DNA of 64,000 bases, taken from Parvularcula bermudensis HTCC2503 (GTDB lineage: Bacteria > Pseudomonadota > Alphaproteobacteria > Caulobacterales > Parvularculaceae). The translations under genes and the position numbers were made by a program. The stretch covers positions 2,418,001-2,482,000 of the forward strand of contig NC_014414.1 of assembly GCF_000152825.2 (NCBI RefSeq). The letters are read 5' to 3'. The notes beneath the pieces were generated by a model. It saw only the letters and a list, made by a program, of their open reading frames with translations. It had not been told where the DNA came from and did not search any database. Of this stretch, positions 1 through 7,733 are shown piece after piece (the stretch's first letter is position 1; every line of letters begins with the position of its first letter).

Positions 1-75
1 GGTGCCGAAATGGCCGACCGCAAAGCCAAGGGCCTCATAGATCACGCCCATGACCGATAGTGTCGGTCGCCCCAT
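1..75 (-). CDS. possible 5' end of a membrane protein, cut by the window edge
   Basis: Reading the minus strand from an ATG at 75-73, the frame stays open to the window edge and gives about 25 residues beginning MGRPTLSVMGVIYEALG, with a hydrophobic character. No Shine-Dalgarno-like sequence is obvious just upstream. The stretch is too short to recognise a family, and an open frame of this size can occur by chance in GC-rich DNA. It is listed because the region is otherwise unexplained. Confidence 0.25.
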   Translation of the reverse strand, partial: MGRPTLSVMGVIYEALGFAVGHFGT

Positions 76-159
76 ATCCGCCCCCAAACCGCAGCCCGCA
101 CTCCCTCGAACGGTAGGACGGTGACCAGTCGCTGTCTATGACGAAGGCAGATAATGCGA

Positions 160-183
160 GGGGGCATCGATGGCGATGCCCCC
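160..183 (-). terminator. hairpin downstream of tig
   Basis: A perfect 10-bp stem (GGGGGCATCG pairing with CGATGCCCCC, 4-nt loop) lies 32 nt past the tig stop codon. On the minus strand it is followed by a moderately AT-rich stretch but no clear U-run, so it may act as a weak intrinsic terminator or a 3'-end stabiliser. Confidence 0.6.
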
Positions 184-214
184 CTATGCCCGCTAATGCT
201 CGTTAGAAGGCCCG

Positions 215-1567
215 TTAGTCCGCCGCCGGTGCCGGCTCGTCTTCGCCGGGATCCTTCATCAATTCCTCACGGCTGACCGTCGTCTCGGAAATCTCCGCTT
301 TCTCGATAATGTGGTCGATGACCTTGTCCTCGAACAGCGGCGCGCGGATCTGGGCCAGGGCGGCGGGGTTCTGCTGCAGGAACTCGATCACTTGCTGCAC
401 CGGAACGCCAGCCTGCATGGCTTGCATCTGAATTTGCCGCTGAAGGTCCTGATCGGGCACGGTGACGTTCGCTTCCTTGCCGATTTCGGCCAGGACAAGA
501 CCAAGGCGGACCCGACGCTCGGCAATCTTGCGATAGTCAGCTTTCAGATCGTCCTCGGACTTTTCCTTGTCCTCCTCGTCCCGCTCGACATTCTCAACCT
601 GTGACCAGATCTGGTTGAACTCCGCCTCGACCATGCCCGGGGGCAGGTCGAATTCGTGCTGTTCATCAAGCAGGTCCAGAATATCGCGTTTGAGGTGAAG
701 GCGCGACTGAGTCTCGAACCGGCCTTCCACTTGCTCGCGCACCCGCGCCTTTAATTGGTCGAGGTCCTCCATACCGAGGGACTGGGCGAGTTGATCGTCG
801 ACCGTCGCCTCCTTCGGCGCTTTCACCGCATGGACGGTGATGTCGAAAGTGGCCTCTTTGCCCGCCAGGTGCGGCGCCCCGTATTCTTCGGGGAAGGTGA
901 CGGTGATGGTCTTTTCCTCGCCGGCCGTTACCCCGAGCAATTGCTCCTCAAACCCAGGAATGAAGGATTGGGAGCCCAGCACGATGGGGACATATTCGCC
1001 CGCTCCGCCGTCAAAGGGCTCGCCATCGATTTTGCCGACAAAGTCGATTTCGAGCTGGTCGCCATTCTCGGCCGCGGCGCCTTCGTCACGGGCCGCATAT
1101 TGGGTATTCTGCTCGGCGATCTTCTTCAGTTCCTCATCGACTTCGTCGTCAGGAACTTCCGTCACCTTCTTTTGGAAACTCAGCCCGTCGATGGCGATCG
1201 GCTCGAAGTCGGGAAGCACCTCGACGTGGATGTCATATTCAAGATCCGCATCGCCCTCGATGACCTTCTCGATGATCCCGTCTTCAAAGTGCGGATGGGG
1301 CGGCATGGCGGGGCGGATCTTGGCGTCGCCAAAGGCTTTTTCCTGCGCCGCAGCCATTTCTTCCTGGATCAGTTCGGACATCATGCCCTTGCCGTACATC
1401 TTCTTCAGGAAAGACAGCGGCGCCTTTCCCGGTCGAAATCCTTTCAGATGAACCTGGCCTTTCACTTCCTCGAGCTTGGCATCGAGGCGTGTGGACAAAT
1501 GCGTCTGGGGGATGACGACGTGGAATTCTCGGCTCAGCCCCTCAGCGGACTTCTCAGTGACGTTCAT
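215..1567 (-). CDS. tig: trigger factor, ribosome-associated chaperone
   Basis: Trigger factor binds the ribosome near the exit tunnel and shields nascent chains; it has a peptidyl-prolyl isomerase domain. The 450-residue length fits the family. The N-terminal ribosome-binding domain holds the signature GFRPGKAP (about residues 43-50). An FKBP-type PPIase domain follows at about 165-250 (GDQLEIDFVGKIDGEPF, then SFIPGFEEQL), and the rest is the helical C-terminal cage, ending in an acidic Pro/Ala tail. In many proteobacteria tig precedes clpP-clpX-lon; here the downstream side (left edge) shows a hairpin and no clpP within the visible 200 bases. The ATG at 1567 begins MNVTEKSAEG, as expected for the family. 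Confidence 0.97.
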   Translation of the reverse strand: MNVTEKSAEGLSREFHVVIPQTHLSTRLDAKLEEVKGQVHLKGFRPGKAPLSFLKKMYGKGMMSELIQEEMAAAQEKAFGDAKIRPAMPPHPHFEDGIIEKVIEGDADLEYDIHVEVLPDFEPIAIDGLSFQKKVTEVPDDEVDEELKKIAEQNTQYAARDEGAAAENGDQLEIDFVGKIDGEPFDGGAGEYVPIVLGSQSFIPGFEEQLLGVTAGEEKTITVTFPEEYGAPHLAGKEATFDITVHAVKAPKEATVDDQLAQSLGMEDLDQLKARVREQVEGRFETQSRLHLKRDILDLLDEQHEFDLPPGMVEAEFNQIWSQVENVERDEEDKEKSEDDLKADYRKIAERRVRLGLVLAEIGKEANVTVPDQDLQRQIQMQAMQAGVPVQQVIEFLQQNPAALAQIRAPLFEDKVIDHIIEKAEISETTVSREELMKDPGEDEPAPAAD

Positions 1568-1838
1568 GGTGACCCTTTGGGCAACAACGCCGATCCAGAT
1601 GGACGGCTGGGAAAACGGAAAGCAAGGCGGTTAGCGGTGCCTCTTCAGGGACGCAAGGCCGGGACGCGGCATGGCGGCCACTAATTCGGGCCAGTCGAGC
1701 GTAAACCGGACTTAAGGACGTTTCGGCGACACTCAGCGAAAGGACGGCCGGAAGCAATTATCGATGATCCTCTCCCCGCCCGCACTGCGCCTTGGCGATC
1801 GTGCATTTCCCATCTTCCCCGCCAAAGGGGAAGGGGGG

Positions 1839-3569
1839 ATGATGATGAGCCTCGCTATCCTGGGGCTCAGCGGCCTACTGGCGGCCCTTTATCTTCCCGC
1901 AGGGACCTATATCGTCGATGAGGGAACCTATGGGTATCTTGCCCGCCGGGTCCTTGAGGGCGGGCGCCTCAATCTCGACATTCAAGACCATCATACCGGC
2001 CTCATCACCTATGCGAATGCAGGGGCGATGGCCCTGTTCGGCGACGATCTGCTCAGTTTGCGGGTCCCCCTCGCGGTGATGATGGTTGGCCAGACGGGCC
2101 TTGCGATGATCCTGCTCGCCCGCTTGCCTGCCCCCTACCCGCTCCTTGGCGGCCTGGTCGCCATGGCATTCAGTTACGGGGTGTGGATCAACCCCAACCC
2201 CAGTTGGTATGCGGTCTTTTTGAGCTTCGGTCTGGCCGCCCTGCTGACAACAGAGGGCCGTCTCGGCGTCCTGCCATTGGCCTTTGCCGCGGGGGTCGTC
2301 GTCGGGGTGATCTTCGGATTTCGTCAATCGACGGCCGTCTTTCTTGCCCTCGCCGTGTCCTGCCTCATCTTTCTGGTTCCCGCCAGGGACGCCGCCGCCC
2401 CTCGCCCCCTGGCGGCGACGTGGCCCGCGCGCGGGATTTTCGTCCTCGCCGCCGGGCTGATCGTTTATTACGCGCTCGCCAACCTGCAGAGCGCAGGGGC
2501 GGTGTTTTTCGCCTTGGGCCCCTTGGCCATCGTTCTGGCCTGCGCCCGGCGCGTCACCCTGGGCCCCGTCGAGACCGCCTGCCGCCTTGCCGCCCTCTGC
2601 CTGGGGGGGACCGTCGCGCTTTTGCCCTTGGTCGCGATCCATCTTGGCCAAGGGAGTTTAGGGCCCTGGCTCCACGACATTCTCATCGCCCCCCTGACCT
2701 TGATCGACCTCCCCTTTTTTGATGACGCCTCCTACTGGCTGCTGCCGCTTGCAGGCCTCGCCAGCCTTGCCGCCGGGGATCCGATGGGGCTTGTCATCTT
2801 CGGGTTTTGGACAAGTCTTCTGCTTGCGCCGCTGCTGGTCTCGGGCCTCGCCGCCGCAGCGATTCTCCGTGGCCAGATAGATGTCAAAACGCTCAGCCTC
2901 CCAATCATTGCGGGATTTCATGGGCTCGTCGCCGCGCATTACGAAATCCCCGTCTATCTGCTGCTCACCCCCGCTCTATCCCTGACGGCGTTGATCGCAA
3001 TTGCGCCCCGTCGCTGTCGGGCCGCCGCCGCGGCCCTCGCTAGCTTCTGTGCCGGCATCGCGCTTCTCTTCGTCGCTGGACAGCCTCAGGCCGCCTCCCT
3101 CGCCGATCAGGCCCGCCTTCGTCCGACCGTCGCGGTGCCAATGGCGCTGGCGGGGGCACTCGGGGGCGAAGGCATCGTTCTGCCCGCCCATCTGGTGTCT
3201 CAGGAAGCCCAGACGGTCGCGATGATTACGGCCTGCACCGATCCCGGCGAAGCGATCTTCGCCGCCCCGATGAGCGGACATCTCTACTATCTCGCGGACC
3301 GGCCCGCGCCCTTCCGATATTGGGGGACGGCCTTCGGCTTGACCGATGAGACGGCCATCAAGACGGCGATCGCCCAGCTGACCGGACCCAAGGCCCCCGC
3401 GATGATCGTCCTCGATCCGCAAGACAAGTACCGCACCGCGGCCCTCGACACGGTGCTCGCCGAAAGCCTGCCGTTCTACACCCCCCTCGGCGCCATCGGC
3501 GCCCGTCGCCTTTACCTTCATTCCCGCCGCGCCCCGCGCGATGGCTGTCGCCTGATGGAAACCCCATGA
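1839..3569 (+). CDS. polytopic GT-C-type membrane glycosyltransferase (PMT/ArnT-like)
   Basis: A protein of about 576 residues with roughly ten or more hydrophobic segments, and an acidic motif (VDEGTYGYLARR) in the first periplasmic loop, where GT-C enzymes of the PMT/ArnT type carry their catalytic Asp/Glu. A soluble C-terminal portion follows the last membrane span. Such enzymes move a sugar from a polyprenyl-phosphate donor onto an outer-envelope acceptor. The open frame extends upstream to a start at 1764, but the purine-rich AAAGGGGAAGGGGGG directly before three consecutive ATGs at 1839-1847 makes one of those the likely start. The stop overlaps the start of the next gene (ATGA), so the pair is translationally coupled. 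Family assignment is by architecture and first-loop motif; the substrate is unknown. Confidence 0.75.
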   Translation: MMMSLAILGLSGLLAALYLPAGTYIVDEGTYGYLARRVLEGGRLNLDIQDHHTGLITYANAGAMALFGDDLLSLRVPLAVMMVGQTGLAMILLARLPAPYPLLGGLVAMAFSYGVWINPNPSWYAVFLSFGLAALLTTEGRLGVLPLAFAAGVVVGVIFGFRQSTAVFLALAVSCLIFLVPARDAAAPRPLAATWPARGIFVLAAGLIVYYALANLQSAGAVFFALGPLAIVLACARRVTLGPVETACRLAALCLGGTVALLPLVAIHLGQGSLGPWLHDILIAPLTLIDLPFFDDASYWLLPLAGLASLAAGDPMGLVIFGFWTSLLLAPLLVSGLAAAAILRGQIDVKTLSLPIIAGFHGLVAAHYEIPVYLLLTPALSLTALIAIAPRRCRAAAAALASFCAGIALLFVAGQPQAASLADQARLRPTVAVPMALAGALGGEGIVLPAHLVSQEAQTVAMITACTDPGEAIFAAPMSGHLYYLADRPAPFRYWGTAFGLTDETAIKTAIAQLTGPKAPAMIVLDPQDKYRTAALDTVLAESLPFYTPLGAIGARRLYLHSRRAPRDGCRLMETP

Positions 3570-4576
3570 CCACCGAACGCCCGACCCTGACCCTCGTCAT
3601 CCCCGCCCACAACGAAGCGGAGGGGCTCGGGCATCTCGTCGATGCCCTCGATCATACGCTGCGCCATGTCACCGATTACGAGCTTCTCGTCGTCGACGAT
3701 GGGAGTACGGATAACACGGCCGGCGTCTTACGCAGTCTTCGCGAAGCGTGGCCGCATCTTCGCTACGTCATCCTGTCGCGCAATTTCGGTCACCAGGCCG
3801 CCGTGAGAGCGGGGTTGAGCCGCGCCAGGGGCCGGGCCGTGATCGTGATGGACGCCGATATGCAACATCCGCCATCGGTCCTTATCGAGATGATTTCGGC
3901 GTGGCGCAGCGGCGCGGACGTCGTCCATGCGGTGCGCCGATATGGGGCAACCATCCCCCTTTTCAAACGCCTGACCTCGGGGCTCTATTACCGCCTCCTC
4001 AATCTGATCAGCGATGCTCGATTGGAAACGGGGGCGGCGGATTTCTACCTTCTCGACGAGCGGGTAGTCCAGGATCTGAACGCCCTCACCGAACAACATT
4101 TGTTCTTACGCGGCGTGATCCCCAGCCTTGGATATCGGCGGCGGACCGTGCCCTTTACCGCCGGCGACAGGTCGACCGGGCAGTCTTCCTATAGCTTGAA
4201 AAAAATGCTGCGCCTTGCCCGTGACGGCGTCCTGTCGACAAGCGTGAAACCGCTGCGGATCGGCGTTTTGTTGTCGAGCCTCGTGGGCGGCGCCGCGGCG
4301 CTTTACGCCGCCTATGCCCTTCTCGTGGCGCTCCGCGGCGAGGCCCTGCCGGGCTGGACCTCGATCATTTTGGTGGTGTCCGTGATCGGGGCCATGCAGC
4401 TTTTGACCTTAGGGATCATCGGTGAGTATCTCGGCCGGGTCCTGGCCGAGGCCAGGGGCCGCCCTTCCTTCTTGATCGCCGATGACAGTCTCGACGCCGA
4501 TCGCCATGTCGCCGCCCTCAGCGATGAGCCGTCCGGTCGGGAGGATGGTCCCTTTCGCGTTGAGGATGGGTCGTGA
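3566..4576 (+). CDS. GT2 polyprenyl-phosphate glycosyltransferase, GtrB/ArnC/DPM1-like
   Basis: A 336-residue enzyme with the family-2 fold: VIPAHNEAEG at residues 10-20, the nucleotide-binding VDDGSTDNT near 47, and MDADMQHPP near 95 as the metal-binding DXD-type motif. Two hydrophobic segments (about 233-255 and 265-290) follow, ending with the typical LGIIGEYLGRV. Relatives transfer a sugar from a nucleotide donor to undecaprenyl phosphate on the cytoplasmic face. It sits between a GT-C enzyme and an SMR-type protein, the arrangement expected for making, flipping and using a lipid-linked sugar. The C-terminal tail (about 325-336) is hydrophilic and low complexity. The sugar cannot be told from sequence. 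Confidence 0.92.
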   Translation: MTTERPTLTLVIPAHNEAEGLGHLVDALDHTLRHVTDYELLVVDDGSTDNTAGVLRSLREAWPHLRYVILSRNFGHQAAVRAGLSRARGRAVIVMDADMQHPPSVLIEMISAWRSGADVVHAVRRYGATIPLFKRLTSGLYYRLLNLISDARLETGAADFYLLDERVVQDLNALTEQHLFLRGVIPSLGYRRRTVPFTAGDRSTGQSSYSLKKMLRLARDGVLSTSVKPLRIGVLLSSLVGGAAALYAAYALLVALRGEALPGWTSIILVVSVIGAMQLLTLGIIGEYLGRVLAEARGRPSFLIADDSLDADRHVAALSDEPSGREDGPFRVEDGS

Positions 4577-4908
4577 TGAGCCTCCTTGCCACGCTCTTCG
4601 TCTACACCCTGCTGTCGGTGGGGGGATTGGCCATGGTCAAATCCGCGTCCGATATATGGTCGGTTCAGTTCATGGCGGGATCGACCCTCTACGGTCTCGG
4701 CTTTCTTATCTGGTTCGGTATCCTCCTTCGCGCGTTACCGCTCTCGGTCGGGTTCCCCATCGCCGCCGGCTCCCTGATCGTCGGCACCCAAATCATGGGC
4801 GCCTTTGTCCTGAACGAGACCCTCTCGCCCCAACACCTCATCGGGATCGCGCTGTTGATCCTCGGGCTTGCGGTTCTCGTCGCCGGGGGGGAGCGCCCCC
4901 TGCCCTGA
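4576..4908 (+). CDS. SMR/EamA-type small membrane protein, flippase candidate (ArnE/ArnF-like)
   Basis: A 110-residue protein with four predicted membrane helices, ending in the SMR/EamA-like stretch HLIGIALLILGLAVL. Most SMR proteins are drug or guanidinium exporters, but ArnE/ArnF-type members are linked to moving undecaprenyl-linked sugars across the membrane. Since the gene directly follows a GtrB/ArnC-like gene and a GT-C gene, the flippase role is the better guess here. The ATG at 4576 shares one base with the preceding TGA; a GTG at 4573 is an alternative. The gene closes the three-gene operon. Confidence 0.8.
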   Translation: MSLLATLFVYTLLSVGGLAMVKSASDIWSVQFMAGSTLYGLGFLIWFGILLRALPLSVGFPIAAGSLIVGTQIMGAFVLNETLSPQHLIGIALLILGLAVLVAGGERPLP

Positions 4909-5039
4909 AGGCGAAAGACCGGCGCGACCGTCGACGCGCCCTCCCATTGCGGGGCGAGCCAATCAGGGGGCATCGGCGCCAGGGAAGAAATCGCCCTTGA
5001 AACCCGCGACCAGCTTCGCCATACACCCCTTTCTGGTCC

Positions 5040-5116
5040 GCACCGGTAGCTCAGCTGGATAGAGTACTTGACTACGAATCAAGGGGTCGGGGGTTCGAAT
5101 CCTCCCCGGTGCGCCA
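5040..5116 (+). tRNA. tRNA-Arg (anticodon ACG)
   Basis: A complete cloverleaf can be folded by eye: acceptor GCACCGG (5040-5046) pairs with CCGGTGC (5106-5112). The anticodon arm is CTTGA-CTACGAA-TCAAG, giving anticodon ACG (read as ICG), and the T arm has a TTCGAAT loop. Discriminator G is followed by an encoded CCA at 5114-5116. Inosine at position 34 would read CGU/CGC/CGA. Confidence 0.97.
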
Positions 5117-5120
5117 TTTA

Positions 5121-5188
5121 TTTGCGCTATCGCTTCGCTACTTGAGCGCGGCATTCCCTTTTGCGCTATCGCTTCGCTAGGTGAGCGC
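5121..5188. repeat. two direct copies of a 29-bp REP-like element
   Basis: TTTGCGCTATCGCTTCGCTA followed by CTTGAGCGC (5121-5149), and again with GGTGAGCGC (5160-5188); the copies differ at two positions and are separated by 10 bases. Each copy can form a small hairpin because GCGCT near its left end pairs with AGCGC at its right end. They begin four bases after the tRNA CCA. No gene overlaps them. Confidence 0.85.
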
Positions 5189-5469
5189 TGGTTTGGTTCG
5201 CGGTCAGTCCTCTCATCCGCGCCCATCCCGAAGCCTTGCCCATCCTGCGTGCGGAGGGGCGGTTCGGCTCCGACCAGCCCCTCGACAACCGCTACGGACC
5301 GGTTCGCGAAAAACCCTATGAGGGGGCTCATTCCTGGCAAGCCGCCCCGGCGCCGAAATCAGCACCCTGACCCCCCCTGAATAGACGAGTGGCCCAAATT
5401 TGTCTTTTCGTCCCCTTTCGAAATGGGCAACCACTTCGCCTTGGCGAGCGGACGCGCTAAGGCGACCCC
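5189..5469 (+). other. intergenic region with a coding-like open frame without a start codon
   Basis: Between the repeat and the DUF3299 gene, one plus-strand frame is open from 5185 to a TGA at 5368-5370, with GC-rich third positions typical of real genes here. Its translation includes RAHPEALPILRAEGRFGSDQ. There is no ATG, GTG or TTG at its left end, where the repeat lies. It could be the 3' remnant of a gene cut by the repeat insertion, or chance. I do not recognise a family. Confidence 0.3.
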
Positions 5470-5946
5470 ATGAAGTTTGCCCTGATCCCGATGCTTGTCC
5501 TTTCCTTGGCCCTTCAGGAGGTCCCCCGATCGATCAATTGGGGCGCGCTTGTCCCCGCCGGGGATGAGGCGGCAAGTGCCGGCGACCCAACCGAAATTTC
5601 TCACGATACGGTGGGGAAGCAGTCTGGATCGGATCGTCCGGTCCGTTCGCTTGATGGTGAATATATCAGGATGCCGGGGTTCATGTTGCCCCTCGACTAC
5701 ACCGAAGAAGGCATGGTCACGGCCTTTCTCCTCGTGCCATATTACGGGGCGTGCATCCATGTCCCACCGCCCCCACCGAACCAGATCGTTTTTGTGAAAA
5801 CCGAGGCTTCGCCCGTCCGGTCGAAAGGGTTGTGGGATCCCGTGTGGGTGACCGGGACCTTGCTCGTGGCCCCCTATGACAATGATTTGGGCGACGCGGC
5901 CTACACCCTCACCCTCGACAAAATTGAACCCTATACTGAGGATTGA
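5470..5946 (+). CDS. DUF3299 domain secreted protein (first of two paralogues)
   Basis: 158 residues with a short signal-like start (MKFALIPMLVLSLALQ). The DUF3299 core includes IRMPGFMLPLDY (about 66-77), PYYGACIHVPPPPPNQIV (about 90-107) and the closing AYTLTLDKIEPY. DUF3299 proteins are exported, of unknown biochemical function, and often lie with zinc- or copper-related export and lipoprotein-type ABC genes. The invariant Cys and His in ACIH could bind metal; that is inference. This copy stands alone, while a longer paralogue at 56417-57046 lies beside zrgA and a Zur-like gene. Confidence 0.88.
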   Translation: MKFALIPMLVLSLALQEVPRSINWGALVPAGDEAASAGDPTEISHDTVGKQSGSDRPVRSLDGEYIRMPGFMLPLDYTEEGMVTAFLLVPYYGACIHVPPPPPNQIVFVKTEASPVRSKGLWDPVWVTGTLLVAPYDNDLGDAAYTLTLDKIEPYTED

Positions 5947-6015
5947 CGAGTGTCGCTCGATTGACACAAATGATCGCTAATCCTTTGACACATTCAGATC
6001 TTGCCGGGCTTTCCT

Positions 6016-7524
6016 ATGGTTCTTGCCGTTATCGCCGCTTCCGCTCTCGCCATGCAATCGGCCAGCGTGTCCCCCGCCGGTCCGACCGATTGGGTCGCCC
6101 AGGGCGAGGCTGCTCTTGAAGCGGCGAAAGCGGTGACGCCAAGGGTCGGTCGGGCGAAAAACGCCATATTGTTCATTGCCGATGGTATGGATGTCACGAC
6201 CATTACGGCGGGGCGGATCCTAGCCGGACAACAGCAAGGGAAGCTGGGCGAGGACCATGTGCTCGCCTTCGAGACGCTGCCCTTCACCGCCCTCTCCAAG
6301 ACCTATACGACCAATATGCAAACGGCGGACAGTGCGGGGACCGCCACAGCGATGTTGAGCGGGCACAAGACCAAGTCCGGCGTCATCAATGTCGACCAGA
6401 CCGTCCCACGGGGCGATTGCGCCGCAGCGGAGGGGAAGGCGTTGACCTCCCTAATGCATGTAGCCGCGGCAACCGATCGACAGGTCGGGGTGGTCAGTAC
6501 AGCGCGCTTGACCCATGCGACCCCCGCCACCGTTTATGCGTCCAGCGCCGATCGAAATTGGGAAGCCGATCGCGACCTCCCCGAAGAGGCGGACGGCTGC
6601 ACCGATATTGCGACGCAATTGATCACTGCCGCACAGTCTTTTCCGATCCGCGTAGCGTTGGGCGGTGGACGGCGCAATTTCCTGCCGCAATCCTCCGTCG
6701 ACCCTGAATATGACGACAAGACCGGGGCACGCGAAGACGGTCGCAATCTGACGGCTGAATGGACGGCAATCGCTCCGGGTTATCTCTATGTGTGGAACGC
6801 AGAGCAGTTCGGTGCCCTGTCCCCCACCGAAGAGGGCGCCGTCCTGGGCCTCTTTGAACCTAGCCACATGAATTACGCCGTTGATCGTCAAGACGATGCC
6901 GCGGGGGAACCCTCACTGAGCGAAATGACAAGCTTCGCCATCGACAAGCTGTCACAGCATGAAGAGGGATATTTCCTTTTGGTCGAAGGGGGGCGGATCG
7001 ACCACGCCCACCATGCCGGCAATGCCGCCCGCGCGCTGAACGATCTTATCGCCTTTGATGCGGCCATCGAGACCGCCCTGCAAAAGGTCGATCTCGACGA
7101 GACACTCATCATCGTGACGGCAGATCACGGACACACTTTGGTGCTTCAAGGCTACCCCCACCGCGGGAACCCCATCCTTGGCCTGGTGCGGAGCGTAAAC
7201 GGCGCTGGGGCGCCCATCGACACACCTTTTCCCGGCGGGGACGGAAAGCCCTATACGACCCTCGTTTATGGTAATGGTCCGGGGTCGCCCTTTGCCCGCC
7301 CCTCCTCCGACCAGGCGATTGAGCGCCAGTTCGTGACCGATGACGAGGCGCAGGCCATCGACTATCGTCAGCAATCCATCGTGCCTGGGGGGTCCGAGAC
7401 CCATGGCGGCCAGGACGTGACGATCCATGCGGTCGGGCCTCAGGCGCATTTGATCCGCGGAACGGTCGAACAGAACTACATCTATTACGTCATTCGAGAC
7501 GCCCTGACCTATCAGGCCGAGTAA
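6016..7524 (+). CDS. alkaline phosphatase, PhoA family, periplasmic
   Basis: About 502 residues from ATG 6016; the frame also allows a TTG at 6001. The first 20-25 residues (MVLAVIAASALAMQSASVSPAG) are a signal peptide. The metal-binding FIADGM follows near 50, then the catalytic TADSAGTATAMLSG, where the Ser of DSA is the phosphorylated nucleophile. GGRIDHAHHAGN, IVTADHGHT and a late ETHGGQDV supply the remaining zinc and magnesium ligands. It releases phosphate from organic phosphomonoesters in the periplasm. It is monocistronic, 54 bases after the DUF3299 stop at the nearest possible start. No clear Pho box was found by eye upstream. Confidence 0.95.
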   Translation: MVLAVIAASALAMQSASVSPAGPTDWVAQGEAALEAAKAVTPRVGRAKNAILFIADGMDVTTITAGRILAGQQQGKLGEDHVLAFETLPFTALSKTYTTNMQTADSAGTATAMLSGHKTKSGVINVDQTVPRGDCAAAEGKALTSLMHVAAATDRQVGVVSTARLTHATPATVYASSADRNWEADRDLPEEADGCTDIATQLITAAQSFPIRVALGGGRRNFLPQSSVDPEYDDKTGAREDGRNLTAEWTAIAPGYLYVWNAEQFGALSPTEEGAVLGLFEPSHMNYAVDRQDDAAGEPSLSEMTSFAIDKLSQHEEGYFLLVEGGRIDHAHHAGNAARALNDLIAFDAAIETALQKVDLDETLIIVTADHGHTLVLQGYPHRGNPILGLVRSVNGAGAPIDTPFPGGDGKPYTTLVYGNGPGSPFARPSSDQAIERQFVTDDEAQAIDYRQQSIVPGGSETHGGQDVTIHAVGPQAHLIRGTVEQNYIYYVIRDALTYQAE

Positions 7525-7628
7525 GGGCCAGACTGGCTGTCCTCAAGCCGGATCGATCGGAGGGGGCAATGTCTCTCGATTGGTGTTCGGACAGTCCTTA
7601 CCCCAATCGGGTCCTACATCGCATCAGG

Positions 7629-7733
7629 ACGCTCTAGAGCCGTTTCAGTTCAACCCGAGTGAAACGTCTCTAGATCTTTGTTTTCGCCATTTCTTCACGC
7701 GCACCGGGGGCCATTTGCGGTGAAAATGTCTAG
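7629..7733. repeat. dispersed intergenic element, full copy
   Basis: The element starts with a hairpin (CGTTTCA at 7641-7647 pairing with TGAAACG at 7660-7666, extended by GAG/CTC), continues CTCTAGATCTTTGTTTTCGC and ends CACGCGCACCGGGGGCCATT...GAAAATGTCTAG. It closely resembles the common intergenic sequences of many alphaproteobacteria that combine a hairpin, a TAGATCTTTGTTTT core and an ACGCGAACCGG-type block (from memory, not searched). Its last bases provide the TAG stop of hflX (7730-7732 on the minus strand). It separates two convergent genes and could serve as a two-way terminator. Confidence 0.7.

Noticed and set aside
755-1684. 309-codon plus-strand open frame opposite tig
   Set aside because: Antisense shadow of tig caused by GC-rich third positions; no family-like sequence and no ribosome-binding site.
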